DNA from: Rubrivivax sp.
GTDB lineage: Bacteria; Pseudomonadota; Gammaproteobacteria; Burkholderiales; Burkholderiaceae_C
Direction of reading: 5' to 3'
DNA: 40,096 nucleotides
Assembly (NCBI GenBank): GCA_018780805.1
Contig: JADMJD010000036.1
Span: 1-40,096 of the forward strand
Below are positions 1-8,731 of this stretch, piece after piece. Under the pieces are notes generated by a model. It searched no databases. It was not told the DNA's origin and saw nothing but the letters and a program-made list of their open reading frames with translations. A program made the translations under genes and the position numbers. How positions within the stretch are numbered: the stretch's first letter is position 1; every line of letters begins with the position of its first letter.

Positions 1-563
1 ATCCAGATGCGCATCGCCCGTTCGGTGCCGAACAGCTGGGCCTGGCCCACGCCGGGCACGCGCTGCAATTCAGGCAGCACGTTGCGCGACGCGTAGTCAC
101 CCAGCGCCACCGGGTCCCAGGCCGGGTCGGTGGAGCTGAGGATGGCAAACAGCAGGAAGTTGGAGCGCGACTTGTCGACGCGCACACCTTGCTGCGTCAC
201 CGCCGAAGGCAGGCGCGGCGTGGCACGCGAGAGGCGGTTCTGCACGTCCACCTGCGCCAGGTCGGCGTTGGTGCCGGGCTCGAAGCTGAGTGTGATGCTG
301 CCGCTGCCGTCGGCCTGGGCGACCGACTCCATGTAGATCAGGCCCGGCGCGCCGTTCATCTCACGTTCGATGACGGAGAGCACGCTGTCTTCCAGCGTCT
401 GCGCCGAGGCCCCCGGGTAGGCGGCGTTGACGACGATGGCGGGCGGGGCCACCGGCGGGTACTGCGAGATCGGCAGCTGCGTGATGGCCACGCCGCCGAG
501 CACCATGATGAACAGTGCGATGACCCACGCGAAGATGGGCCGTTCGATGAAAAATTGAGCCAT
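1..563 (-). CDS. RND efflux pump inner-membrane permease, AcrB/HAE1 type (partial)
   Basis: This is the N-terminal part of a hydrophobe/amphiphile efflux (HAE1) RND permease. It begins MAQFFIERPIFAWVIALFIM, the usual first transmembrane helix of AcrB/MexB, and continues with the porter-domain motifs QYPPVAPP and YPGASAQTLEDSV. About 187 residues are visible and the frame runs off the left edge of the window, so roughly five sixths of the roughly 1,050-residue family length lies outside. The protein uses the proton gradient to export drugs or solvents through a tripartite complex. It follows its adaptor gene (583-1758) by 19 bp and is surely co-transcribed with it. The ATG at 563-561 is the family's normal start. 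Substrate range cannot be read from this fragment. Confidence 0.95.
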   Translation of the reverse strand, partial: MAQFFIERPIFAWVIALFIMVLGGVAITQLPISQYPPVAPPAIVVNAAYPGASAQTLEDSVLSVIEREMNGAPGLIYMESVAQADGSGSITLSFEPGTNADLAQVDVQNRLSRATPRLPSAVTQQGVRVDKSRSNFLLFAILSSTDPAWDPVALGDYASRNVLPELQRVPGVGQAQLFGTERAMRIW

Positions 564-582
564 GGGTGGGGTCCGTCCCGGC

Positions 583-1758
583 TCAGCGGCTGGCGGCCGA
601 TGCGGGCGCCGACGCGGCGACCGGGTTCCACGGCACCGGCGTCACCGGCGCGCCTGGCACGAACATCTTCTGGAAGCCGTCGACGATGACCTGGTCGCCC
701 GGTTTCAGGCCGTCGGTCACGACCCACTGGCCGTTCTGCGCACCGGACACCTTGATCGTCCGGTTGCCGGGTTTGTTGCCCTCGCCGACCACCAGCACGG
801 TGTCGCCCTGGGCGCTGCGTGTCACCGCCTGCTGCGGCACCAGCACCGCGGCCGGGAGCGTGGCCTGGGCCAGGCGCACGCGCACGTACTGGCCAGGCAG
901 CAGCAGGCCATCGGGGTTGGGCACCTCGGCGCGCAAGGTCACCTGGCCGGAGGTGGCGTCCACGCTCAGGTCGCTGAACAACAGCTTGCCGGCGCGTGGC
1001 AGCTCGCTGCCGTCTTCCAGCAGCACACGCACCGCGACGGCGTCGCCGCCCAGGCGCTGCAGCTGGCCGGCGGCCAGCGCACGTTTCAGGCGCAGCACCT
1101 CGCCAGCGGATTGCGTGAAGTTGACGTAGACACTGCCCACCTGCTGAATCAGGGCCAGCGACGTGGCCTCGGTGGCGCTGACCAGGGCACCTTCGGTGAC
1201 CAGCGCACGGCCGATGCGGCCGCTGATGGGGGCGGTGACGCTGGCGTAACCCAGGCTGATGCGCGCGGTCTGCAGCGCGGCCTTGCCGGCGGCCACATCG
1301 GCTTCGGCGGTTTTCTGTGTGGCCAGCGCAGCGGCATAGTCCTGCTGGCTGATGGCCTTGGCGTCGGCCAGCGGTGCGTAGCGATCGGCGGTCAGCTTGG
1401 CCTGGGCAGCGGCGGCTTCGGCCCGCAGCAGGCCGGCCTGGGCGCTGTCCACCGCCGCCTGGTAGGGCGCAGCGTCGATGCGGAACAGCGGCTGACCGGC
1501 CTTGACCTCGCTGCCTTCGGTGAACAGGCGCTGCTGCACCACGCCGTTCACCCGTGCCCGCACCTGCGCCGTGCGCAGCGCTTCCACGCGGCCCGGCAGT
1601 TCGGTCTGCAGCGCCACGGCCTGGGGTTGCACGGTGAGCACGCCTACCGGCGGGGGCGGGGGCGCACCACCGCCAGCCGCAGCGGGTTTTTCACCGCCAC
1701 CACAGGCGGCGAGGGTGAGCGCAAGAACGGCCGCAGCCAGGGGGGTGAACCTCATCAT
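583..1758 (-). CDS. RND efflux periplasmic adaptor (membrane fusion protein, AcrA type)
   Basis: This is a periplasmic adaptor that links the RND permease to an outer-membrane channel. The 391-residue length is typical of AcrA/MexA. It opens with a lipoprotein signal (MMRFTPLAAAVLALTLAAC), with a lipobox LAAC at Cys19, followed by a Gly/Ala/Pro-rich linker. The lipoyl/barrel-sandwich half follows (GRVEALRTAQVRARVNGVV), then an alpha-helical hairpin rich in Ala and Gln, and then the second lipoyl half (ITAPISGRIGRALVTEGALV-like). Start choice: two tandem ATGs (1758 and 1755) are equivalent; longer upstream frames would lack the signal peptide. It is first in an operon with the permease at 563 and is divergent from the TetR gene across an AcrR-like palindrome, which implies repression by that regulator. 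Confidence 0.93.
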   Translation of the reverse strand: MMRFTPLAAAVLALTLAACGGGEKPAAAGGGAPPPPPVGVLTVQPQAVALQTELPGRVEALRTAQVRARVNGVVQQRLFTEGSEVKAGQPLFRIDAAPYQAAVDSAQAGLLRAEAAAAQAKLTADRYAPLADAKAISQQDYAAALATQKTAEADVAAGKAALQTARISLGYASVTAPISGRIGRALVTEGALVSATEATSLALIQQVGSVYVNFTQSAGEVLRLKRALAAGQLQRLGGDAVAVRVLLEDGSELPRAGKLLFSDLSVDATSGQVTLRAEVPNPDGLLLPGQYVRVRLAQATLPAAVLVPQQAVTRSAQGDTVLVVGEGNKPGNRTIKVSGAQNGQWVVTDGLKPGDQVIVDGFQKMFVPGAPVTPVPWNPVAASAPASAASR

Positions 1759-1804
1759 TGCCAAGCCGCACAGCGGCCCCGGGGAAACGTGAAGCCGCAG
1801 AGTA

Positions 1805-1828
1805 TACATACAGTCTAGAATGTATGTT
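1805..1828. promoter_or_regulatory. AcrR-like operator palindrome
   Basis: The arms ACATACA and TGTATGT form a perfect inverted repeat with an 8-nt centre, inside a 24-nt stretch that begins TACATACA and ends AATGTATGTT. From memory, the E. coli AcrR operator is a 24-bp palindrome with TACATACATT and AATGTATGTA half sites, so both halves match closely. The site lies 20 bp upstream of the TetR-family start codon and 46 bp upstream of the adaptor start. One bound repressor could therefore control both directions. A plus-strand TAGAAT (1816-1821) inside the site would serve as a -10 element for the repressor gene. Confidence 0.75.
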
Positions 1829-1848
1829 TTCTTCTTGATCGCCATCAA

Positions 1849-2469
<621 letters not shown>

Positions 2470-2554
2470 AGCCCGTGTGCCCAGGCAAGGTGCGGCCAAT
2501 GGCCCCGCCCGCCGGTGGGATACTTGCGGGTTGACCTGAAGAGCCCTGCTGCCG

Positions 2555-3322
2555 ATGCCACGCGACCTGCCCGCGATCTCCGTCGTCGTCCCCGTCCACA
2601 ACGAGTCCTTGAACGTGCTGCCCTTGCTGGCGCAGATCGAGGCTGCGTTCACGGGCCCTGAGACCGGTATGCCCTTCGAGGCCGTGTTCGTCGACGACCT
2701 GAGCAGCGACGATACGCTGCAGATCCTGACCGACTTCGCCCGCAGCCACCCCTGGCTGACGGTGGTGGCCCACCGCAACAACTGCGGCCAAAGCACGGCC
2801 GTGCGCACCGGCGTGTCACACGCCGCAGCGCCCGTGGTGGCCACGCTGGACGGTGACGGCCAGAACGACCCGGCCGACGTGCCCAAGATGCTGGCCCGCT
2901 GGCACGAGGTGCGCGCCGCGCAGCCGGGGCGGCCGGTGCTGATCGCGGGCTGGCGCACGCAGCGGCAGGACACCTGGGTCAAGCGCAAGTCTTCGCGCAT
3001 CGCCAACGGCGTGCGCTCGCGCCTGCTGGGCGACGCCACGCCCGACACCGGCTGCGGCCTGAAACTGCTGGCGCGCGACGATTTCCTCGCCCTGCCCTAC
3101 TTCGACCACATGCACCGCTTCCTGCCGGCGCTGGTGCAGCGCGCCGGGGGCGTGGTGGAGTCGGTGCCGGTGGCGCACCGGCCGCGGCTGCAGGGGCAAT
3201 CGCACTACGGCATCCACAACCGCCTGTGGGTCGGCCTGGTCGACCTGCTGGGCGTGATGTGGCTGCAGCGGCGCGCGCGGGTGGCACGCGCCGAACGAGT
3301 ATCGACAGGGGATCCCCGATGA
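2555..3322 (+). CDS. Glycosyltransferase family 2, polyprenyl-phosphate sugar transferase-like
   Basis: A 255-residue GT-A fold glycosyltransferase. It has the GT2 start SVVVPVHNES (residues 9-18), an acidic FVDDLSSDDT patch (45-54), and the metal/nucleotide-binding DGDGQNDP around residues 99-106, as in ArnC, DPM1 and GtrB enzymes that load a sugar from a nucleotide donor onto undecaprenyl phosphate at the cytoplasmic face. It lacks the C-terminal pair of transmembrane helices found in ArnC/GtrB; only one moderately hydrophobic stretch (VGLVDLLGVMWL) is present, so it is probably membrane-associated. Its stop overlaps the next start (ATGA at 3319), and that gene overlaps the GT39 gene in turn. 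This suggests a lipid A decoration pathway. The sugar identity is not readable. Confidence 0.85.
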   Translation: MPRDLPAISVVVPVHNESLNVLPLLAQIEAAFTGPETGMPFEAVFVDDLSSDDTLQILTDFARSHPWLTVVAHRNNCGQSTAVRTGVSHAAAPVVATLDGDGQNDPADVPKMLARWHEVRAAQPGRPVLIAGWRTQRQDTWVKRKSSRIANGVRSRLLGDATPDTGCGLKLLARDDFLALPYFDHMHRFLPALVQRAGGVVESVPVAHRPRLQGQSHYGIHNRLWVGLVDLLGVMWLQRRARVARAERVSTGDPR

Positions 3323-3618
3323 ACATCGACATCGACGGCGGCTGGCTGGCCGTCGGCTTCCTGGGCCAGGCGCTGTTTTCCGCGCGGTTCATCGTGCAGT
3401 GGCTCAGCAGCGAGAAGATGAAGAAGAGCGTGATCCCGTCCGCCTTCTGGTACTTCAGCATGGCCGGCGGCCTGACGCTGCTGACCTACGCCATCCACCG
3501 CCGCGACCCGGTGTTCATCCTGGGCCAGGCCACGGGTTTGTTCATCTACTTCCGCAACCTGCAGTTCGTCTGGCGCGACCGCAACAAGCGCGCTGCTGAC
3601 CAGACGCCGGACGCGTGA
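3319..3618 (+). CDS. Lipid A biosynthesis N-terminal (LABN) domain membrane protein
   Basis: A 99-residue protein consisting of a single LABN domain (lipid A biosynthesis N-terminal, PF07578 type). The signature region is visible: FLGQALFSARFIVQWLSSEK, then IPSAFWYFSMAGGLTLLTYAI and GQATGLFIYFRNL. About three hydrophobic helices are predicted, with a positively charged cytosolic tail. The domain resembles small EmrE/SMR-type folds. It occurs alone beside ArnC-like and ArnT-like glycosyltransferases, where it is thought to help move the lipid-linked sugar across the inner membrane (for example the Bordetella lgm locus). ATG at 3319 overlaps the upstream TGA, and its own stop overlaps the GTG of the GT39 gene, so the three genes are translationally coupled. 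The flippase role is inferred from context. Confidence 0.9.
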   Translation: MNIDIDGGWLAVGFLGQALFSARFIVQWLSSEKMKKSVIPSAFWYFSMAGGLTLLTYAIHRRDPVFILGQATGLFIYFRNLQFVWRDRNKRAADQTPDA

Positions 3619-5351
3619 ACACCACCACGGCGGCCGACCGCCGCGCCCTCGGCTGGCTGCTGCTGGCCGCCCTGCTGGTGCTGGGCGCCGGCATGGGCCT
3701 GCGCGACCCCTGGCCGTCGGACGAGCCGCGTTTTGCGCTGGTGGCCAAGCACATGGTCGAGTCGGGCGACTGGCTGTTCCCGCACCGCGGCAGCGAGCTC
3801 TATTCCGACAAACCGCCGATGCTGATGTGGCTGCAGGCGGCCAGCTACACGCTGGTGGGGAACTGGCGCATCGCCTTCCTGCTGCCGTCTTTGCTGGCCG
3901 GCCTGGGCACGCTGTGGCTGGTGTGGGACATGGGCCGCCGGCTGTTCAGCCCTCGCGCGGGGCTGCTCGCGGCCATCGCCGTGCTGAGCGCGCTGATGTT
4001 CAGCTTCCAGTTCAAGCGCGCGCAGATCGACCCGCTGATCACCTTCCTGATCACCGGCGCCAACTGGGCGCTGCTGCGGCACCTGCTGGGTGGGCCTGAC
4101 TGGAAATATTACTGGCTGGGCTGTTTTGCTGCCGGGCTGGGCGTGATCACCAAAGGCGTGGGCGTCATCGCGCTGCTGATGCTGCTGCCGTACGCGCTGG
4201 CACGGCGTGCCGGTTGGTCAAGCCTGAGCTCCAGCGGTCAACCCGGCGATGGCTGGCGCTGGGCGGCCGGCGCGCTGGCCTTCCTGGCGGCCATCGCGCT
4301 GTGGCTGGTGCCGATGGTGGTGGCCGCGCTCAGCCGCGGCACGCCCGAGTACCTGGGTTACATGAACGACATCCTGTTCAACCAGACCGCGCGGCGCTAC
4401 GCCGGCCAGGTAGGCGGGCACTACGGCAAGGGCTGGTACTACTTCATCCCGGTGCTGCTGCTGCACTTCTTCCCGCTGTCGCTGGCCTATGCCAGCGGCT
4501 GGCGCGAGTGGCGCGCGGCGTGGTCGGCCCGCGACGGCCGCTACGCCGTGCTGCTGGGCTGGTGTGTGCTGGTGTTCCTGTTCTTCACCGCCGCGGGTGG
4601 TAAACGCGAGGTCTACATCCTGCCGATGCTGCCGCTGCTGGCCGTGGCGCTGGGGCCGACGCTGGTGCGCATCGCCGATGCCACCTGGCTGCGCCGCACG
4701 GCGCTGGCAGCCACGCTGCTGATCGGCATGGCCTTGCTGGCCGTGGGCGGCTGGGCGCTGTCGGGCCGCTGGGCCCGCATGCAGCAGATCATGCTGGAAC
4801 GTGGCCTGGGCGATCAGTTCCTTGTGCTGGCCGGATGGATCATCGCCATCGGCGCCTGTTTCCTGCTGGCCGCGGCGCTGGGGCGTGTGCGGCGCGGGGT
4901 GCACGCGCTGCTGGGCGGCCTGGCCGCGCTGTGGGTGCTGTGGGGCGTGGGCGTGGCCCCGCTGGCCAACGACAGCGTCACCTCGGCCGCCGTGATGCGC
5001 GAAGTGGACCGCATCGCCGGCCCGCAAGGCGAGGTCGTGATGGTGGCCTGGAAGGAGCAGAACCTGCTGATGTCGCCCCGGCCCTTGAAGGACTTCGGCT
5101 TCCGCAACCCGCGCGCCGAGCAGTTCGAACGTGCCGTGGCCTGGTTGCAGGCGGCCCCGGCGCAGCGCTGGATCTTCGCGCGCCAGGTGGCGGTGGACAG
5201 CTGCGTGGACCGCAGCCGTGTCACCGTGGCCGGCGCTTCCAACCGACGCGAATGGTGGATGTTCCAGGCCGATGCCGTGCGGCCCGGTTGCCAACTGCCG
5301 GCCCCGGGCGGCGCAGCCCCCGACAAGGACGACGATGACAGCACCGACTGA
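3615..5351 (+). CDS. ArnT-like glycosyltransferase, family 39 (PMT superfamily)
   Basis: A 578-residue polytopic inner-membrane transferase of the PMT/ArnT class. The first periplasmic loop carries the catalytic acidic motif in DPWPSDEPRFALVAKHMVES, followed by SDKPPMLMWLQA, which matches the ArnT pattern (E/D)ARYA...KPPLYYW. About a dozen hydrophobic helices follow and the tail is short, hydrophilic and acidic (DKDDDDSTD). ArnT enzymes move a sugar from undecaprenyl phosphate to lipid A on the periplasmic side. The GTG start at 3615 overlaps the preceding TGA (GTGA), and no better start lies nearby. The three-gene order GT2-LABN-GT39 is the basis for proposing lipid A, rather than protein, as acceptor. 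It overlaps the DUF1415 gene by 17 bp. Confidence 0.85.
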   Translation: MNTTTAADRRALGWLLLAALLVLGAGMGLRDPWPSDEPRFALVAKHMVESGDWLFPHRGSELYSDKPPMLMWLQAASYTLVGNWRIAFLLPSLLAGLGTLWLVWDMGRRLFSPRAGLLAAIAVLSALMFSFQFKRAQIDPLITFLITGANWALLRHLLGGPDWKYYWLGCFAAGLGVITKGVGVIALLMLLPYALARRAGWSSLSSSGQPGDGWRWAAGALAFLAAIALWLVPMVVAALSRGTPEYLGYMNDILFNQTARRYAGQVGGHYGKGWYYFIPVLLLHFFPLSLAYASGWREWRAAWSARDGRYAVLLGWCVLVFLFFTAAGGKREVYILPMLPLLAVALGPTLVRIADATWLRRTALAATLLIGMALLAVGGWALSGRWARMQQIMLERGLGDQFLVLAGWIIAIGACFLLAAALGRVRRGVHALLGGLAALWVLWGVGVAPLANDSVTSAAVMREVDRIAGPQGEVVMVAWKEQNLLMSPRPLKDFGFRNPRAEQFERAVAWLQAAPAQRWIFARQVAVDSCVDRSRVTVAGASNRREWWMFQADAVRPGCQLPAPGGAAPDKDDDDSTD

Positions 5352-5928
5352 GACGACACCGAACCCGGACCCGCTGGCCCTCACCCGCGCCTGGGTCGAA
5401 CGCGCCGTGATCGGCCTGAACCTCTGCCCCTTTGCCAAAGCGCCGCAGGTCAAGGGCCAGGTGCGTTATGTGCTGAGCACGGCCAGCGACGAAGAAGGCC
5501 TGATGGCCGACCTCGTGGCCGAACTGCAGCGCCTGGCGGAATCGACCGCCGGGGCCATCGAGACCACGCTGCTGGTGCACCCCGGCGTCGGCGCCGACTT
5601 TGCCGACTACAACGACTTCCTGGACCTGGCCGACGGCGCGCTGGCGGAACTGGGCCTGGACGGCGAGTTGCAGGTGGCCAGCTTCCACCCGCAGTACCAG
5701 TTTGCCGACAGCACGCCGGACGACATCACCAACGCCACCAACCGTTCGCCCTTCCCCACGCTGCACCTGCTGCGCGAAGACAGCATCGACCGTGCGGTGG
5801 CCGCCTTCCCCGAGGCCGAAGCGATCTACGAAGCCAACATCGCCACCCTGGAAAAACTGGGGCATGAAGGCTGGGCCGCATTGCAGGCGCAGTGTCTGGC
5901 CGATGCCGGCAACGAACCGCCGGCCTGA
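5335..5928 (+). CDS. DUF1415 family protein
   Basis: A 197-residue protein of the DUF1415 family, whose function is unknown. The hallmark N-terminal segment RAWVERAVIGLNLCPFAKAP (residues 16-35) is present, with a conserved Cys-Pro-Phe. The family's central TTLLVHP, FLDLAD and QVASFHPQYQFA blocks and the later NATNRSPFPTLHLLRE block follow. It is soluble, with no signal peptide. ATG at 5335 gives the usual family N-terminus; longer upstream reading would enter the GT39 gene in another frame. The 17-bp overlap with the GT39 gene suggests co-transcription, but a functional link is not implied. It is convergent with the TctC gene, whose stop is 3 bp away. Confidence 0.9.
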   Translation: MTAPTETTPNPDPLALTRAWVERAVIGLNLCPFAKAPQVKGQVRYVLSTASDEEGLMADLVAELQRLAESTAGAIETTLLVHPGVGADFADYNDFLDLADGALAELGLDGELQVASFHPQYQFADSTPDDITNATNRSPFPTLHLLREDSIDRAVAAFPEAEAIYEANIATLEKLGHEGWAALQAQCLADAGNEPPA

Positions 5929-5931
5929 GCC

Positions 5932-6918
5932 TCAGTTCACCGTCACCTTCGCAGCCTTCACGATGTTGGCGAAGGTGACCAGGCTCTTGCGCATGTGGGC
6001 GTCGAACTGCTCCGGTGTCGAACCCGTCACCGCCAGGCCCATGTCCTTCAGCCGCGGCGCCAGTGCTTCCGAGCGGATGGCCTTCACGACATCGGCGTTG
6101 ATCTTGGCAATGATCTCCGGCGGTGTGCCGCGCGGCAGGCCGATGCCCAGGTTGCTGGCAAAGTCGAAGTCCGGGAACATCTCGCCCGCGGCCGGAATCT
6201 GCGGCGCACTCGCGTCGCGCTGCAGGCCCATCACCGCGATCGGCTTCAGCCGGTTGGACTTGATGTGCGGCATCGAGCTGAACAACGGGTCCAGCAGCAG
6301 TTGCACCCGGCCCTCGAACACATCGCCATAGGCACCACCGGCGCCTTTGTACGGGATGTGCACCATCTCGATGCCGGTCAGCAGGTTCAGCTGTTCGCCC
6401 GCCAGGTGCATCGAGCTGCCGGCACCCGCGGTGGCGTAACTCAGCTTGCCCGGGTTGGCCTTGCCATAGGCGATCAAGCCCGCCAGATCGTTGAAGGGCA
6501 TCGACGGTGACGCCGTCATCACGATGTTGCCCACCACCAGCATGGTGCCGGACAGGTCCTTCAAGGTATCGAAGGGCATGTCCTTGCGCAGCGCCGGCTG
6601 GATGCCCAGCACACCGACCGCCAGGATGCCCAGCGTGTAGCCATCGGGCGCAGACTTGGCCACCAGGTCGGTGCCGGTGATGGTGCCGGCGCCGGGTTTG
6701 AACTCGACGACGATGGGTTGCTTCCAGGTCTTGGCCAGCTCGGATTCCAGCATGCGGGCCAGGATGTCCAGCGCGCCACCCGGCACGTTGGGCACGATGA
6801 TGCGCACGGGTTTGCTGGGCCAGTTGGCGGCGGCGTTCTGGGCACTTGCCATCAACGAAGTGCCCCCCAGGGCGGCGAGGCTGGCACCGGCCAGCAGGGT
6901 GCGTCGGGTACGGTCCAT
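5932..6918 (-). CDS. Bug/TctC-family tripartite tricarboxylate transporter receptor (first copy)
   Basis: A 328-residue periplasmic solute-binding protein of the Bug (TctC) family. The N-terminus has a twin-arginine-like signal (MDRTRRTLLAGASLAALG), and the mature part begins NWPSKPVRIIVPNVPGGALD, the family's ligand-loop motif. Further markers are NRPGAGTITG-like FKPGAGTITG, AKSAPDGYTLG and MVHIPYKGAGGAYGD. Family members bind small carboxylates or amides and normally feed TctA/TctB membrane subunits, which are absent here. It is the last gene of the minus-strand operon with the AcnX subunits (the small subunit stops 1 bp upstream), so its ligand is likely the substrate of that pathway. The specific ligand is unknown. 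Confidence 0.93.
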   Translation of the reverse strand: MDRTRRTLLAGASLAALGGTSLMASAQNAAANWPSKPVRIIVPNVPGGALDILARMLESELAKTWKQPIVVEFKPGAGTITGTDLVAKSAPDGYTLGILAVGVLGIQPALRKDMPFDTLKDLSGTMLVVGNIVMTASPSMPFNDLAGLIAYGKANPGKLSYATAGAGSSMHLAGEQLNLLTGIEMVHIPYKGAGGAYGDVFEGRVQLLLDPLFSSMPHIKSNRLKPIAVMGLQRDASAPQIPAAGEMFPDFDFASNLGIGLPRGTPPEIIAKINADVVKAIRSEALAPRLKDMGLAVTGSTPEQFDAHMRKSLVTFANIVKAAKVTVN

Positions 6919-6919
6919 C

Positions 6920-7435
6920 TCAGTCTCCTTGGTGCTGTTTGTGGGTGGGTCTGGTCTTGTGAATTTCCACGACGCCGCGGTCGGCGTCCACGATCACCCA
7001 GTCGCCGGTCTGGATGTGGTCCAGCGGGTCCTGGTCAAAATCGGTCAGCGCGGGTGCACGTGTCACCACGGCACCGAGCGCAATCTTGGTCGTCATCTGG
7101 TTGAACAACATCGCCGCCGGTGCCACGCCCAGCGTGCGGGTCAGGTGGAAGGCGTTGGACCAGCCCGACGAACCCTTGGCGCCCGGGAACACCAGCACCT
7201 TGCCGGCGAAGCTGATGCCGCGCAATTCGTGCCGGGTTTCGACGATGGTCCCGGTGCGCGAATCGATGCCGCCCCAGCCGGAGATCTGCTGGTGTGTGAC
7301 CAGGGCTTCGCCTTCGGCCCGGCCCGGCACGACACAACGGCCGTGCAGCGTGATCACCTCGGCCGTGCGGGTCACTGGAGTACCTTCGTGCTGCGCACTC
7401 CGGAATTCGCCCTTGGGACGGACCGGCGTGCTCAT
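6920..7435 (-). CDS. Aconitase X small (swivel) subunit, DUF126
   Basis: A 171-residue small subunit of a split aconitase X (AcnX, DUF126 swivel domain). It begins with about 25 flexible residues and then has VITLHGRCVVPGRAEGEALV, ISGWGGIDSRTGTIVE and FPGAKGSSGWSN. The last carries the conserved Ser-rich loop that in aconitase-type enzymes contacts the substrate carboxylate from the swivel domain. AcnX proteins catalyse dehydration of hydroxy acids; known members act on cis-3-hydroxy-L-proline in bacteria and on mevalonate 5-phosphate in archaea. ATG at 7435 overlaps the large-subunit stop in an ATGA junction, so the two subunits are coupled. Substrate here is unknown. Confidence 0.92.
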   Translation of the reverse strand: MSTPVRPKGEFRSAQHEGTPVTRTAEVITLHGRCVVPGRAEGEALVTHQQISGWGGIDSRTGTIVETRHELRGISFAGKVLVFPGAKGSSGWSNAFHLTRTLGVAPAAMLFNQMTTKIALGAVVTRAPALTDFDQDPLDHIQTGDWVIVDADRGVVEIHKTRPTHKQHQGD

Positions 7436-8718
7436 GCCGGCACCCCGCGCCACTGCCCGCTGCAGGCGGCATCGATGCACTCTTCGGTCGAGCCGTACCA
7501 GGCCTGCACACCCAGGATGGCGGGCAGGTAATGCGCCTGTTTGGCCGAATCCAGCGCGACCACGCGGGTACCCTTGGGCGCGGCGCGGCTCATCGCCGAA
7601 CAGCTGTCGGTCATCAGGTGGCCGCCCGCGGCTTCGATGGTCTGGGTGTAGCCGTTGCGGTCGGCCAGCGACTTGATGGCGCGTGGCGTGAAGATCCACA
7701 GCGCGCAATCCGGATGCACCTGGCGGCCGGCCAGCAGGCGCGCCGCTTCCCAGATCTGCTCGATGGTGTAGTGCGGGCAACCCAGCATCACGTAGTCCAC
7801 TTTCAGGTCACGACCGGTGCCGTTGAGCTGCTCCCAGGTCCGTTTGCGCTCGGCCGCGCCGAAGTGCAGCTCAGCCAGCGGCTTGCGGCCACCGTAGGCC
7901 ATGTCCGCGCTGTGTGCCTCGGGTGTGATGCCGACCAGGTGGTACATCTCCACGCCGCCGGATGACGACGCGGCGGCGCCGAAGTGTTTCAGCCGCGCCA
8001 GGTTGGGGATGTGCTGCGTGATGCCTTCGACCACGGGCACACGCTCCTGCACCTGCTCGCCAATCCAGTAACCCAGCAGGCCCCAGTCGGAGGTGGACAC
8101 GATGTCCACGCCCAGCGTCACGCGGTGCGTGCCGACGCGGTTTTCCGGCCGGTGGTAACCCCAGTAGGGGATGCGGCCGGTGAGCATGGCCGCACCGACA
8201 CTTTCGCGGCCTTCGGTGTTGGTGCGCGCGCCCAGCACCGAGTTGCAGTAGATGACGGCCGACGACTCCATCCACGCGCAATGTTCGCCGCGCGTGGGCA
8301 GGTTGCCCACCTGGTAAGGCGTGCAGGTGTTGGTGGCCTGCACGCCGTGCGCGTTGGTCCAGTCTTCGCCCTGCTGGTAGAAGTGCACCGTCTGCTCGTC
8401 CACACCCATGCGGGCGGCCGAGCCGGGGTCGAAACCCAGCTGCGTGTGCACGGTGAAGGTCTTCACCGGCGGGATGGCCACCACCGTGTCGCTGTCCAGA
8501 CTGAACTCCGAGAACACCGCGTCCATGCCGCCCTTGCTGCGGGCGTACGCGCGCATGAAGGGGGTGGTGGCGCTGATGGACGCGACCACGTTGTTGGTGG
8601 CCACCAGGCGTTCGGCCCCCAGCGCACGGCCGTAACGCTGCAGCAGGTCCATCGCGCGCGCCACGGCCGGGCCGTCGCGGCCATCGGCCATGGCTTGTTC
8701 GTCGTCAGTCAGGTGCAT
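7432..8718 (-). CDS. Aconitase X catalytic (large) subunit, DUF521
   Basis: A 428-residue catalytic subunit of split-type aconitase X. Recognisable family segments, in order, are MHLTDDEQAMADG at the N-terminus, GNLPTRGEHCAWMESSAVIY with CNSVLGARTNTEGRES, then MLTGRIPYWGYHRPENR, and near the C-terminus TDSCSAMS followed by ALDSAKQAHYLPAILGV. The several conserved cysteines in these blocks are consistent with the [2Fe-2S] cluster of AcnX. No signal peptide is present, so it is cytosolic. It lies 13 bp after the FAD oxidoreductase gene and overlaps the small subunit. Partners usual for hydroxyproline use (ornithine-cyclodeaminase-like reductase, proline racemase) are absent, so a different substrate is plausible. 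Confidence 0.92.
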   Translation of the reverse strand: MHLTDDEQAMADGRDGPAVARAMDLLQRYGRALGAERLVATNNVVASISATTPFMRAYARSKGGMDAVFSEFSLDSDTVVAIPPVKTFTVHTQLGFDPGSAARMGVDEQTVHFYQQGEDWTNAHGVQATNTCTPYQVGNLPTRGEHCAWMESSAVIYCNSVLGARTNTEGRESVGAAMLTGRIPYWGYHRPENRVGTHRVTLGVDIVSTSDWGLLGYWIGEQVQERVPVVEGITQHIPNLARLKHFGAAASSSGGVEMYHLVGITPEAHSADMAYGGRKPLAELHFGAAERKRTWEQLNGTGRDLKVDYVMLGCPHYTIEQIWEAARLLAGRQVHPDCALWIFTPRAIKSLADRNGYTQTIEAAGGHLMTDSCSAMSRAAPKGTRVVALDSAKQAHYLPAILGVQAWYGSTEECIDAACSGQWRGVPA

Positions 8719-8731
8719 GGTGGTCTGCGGC

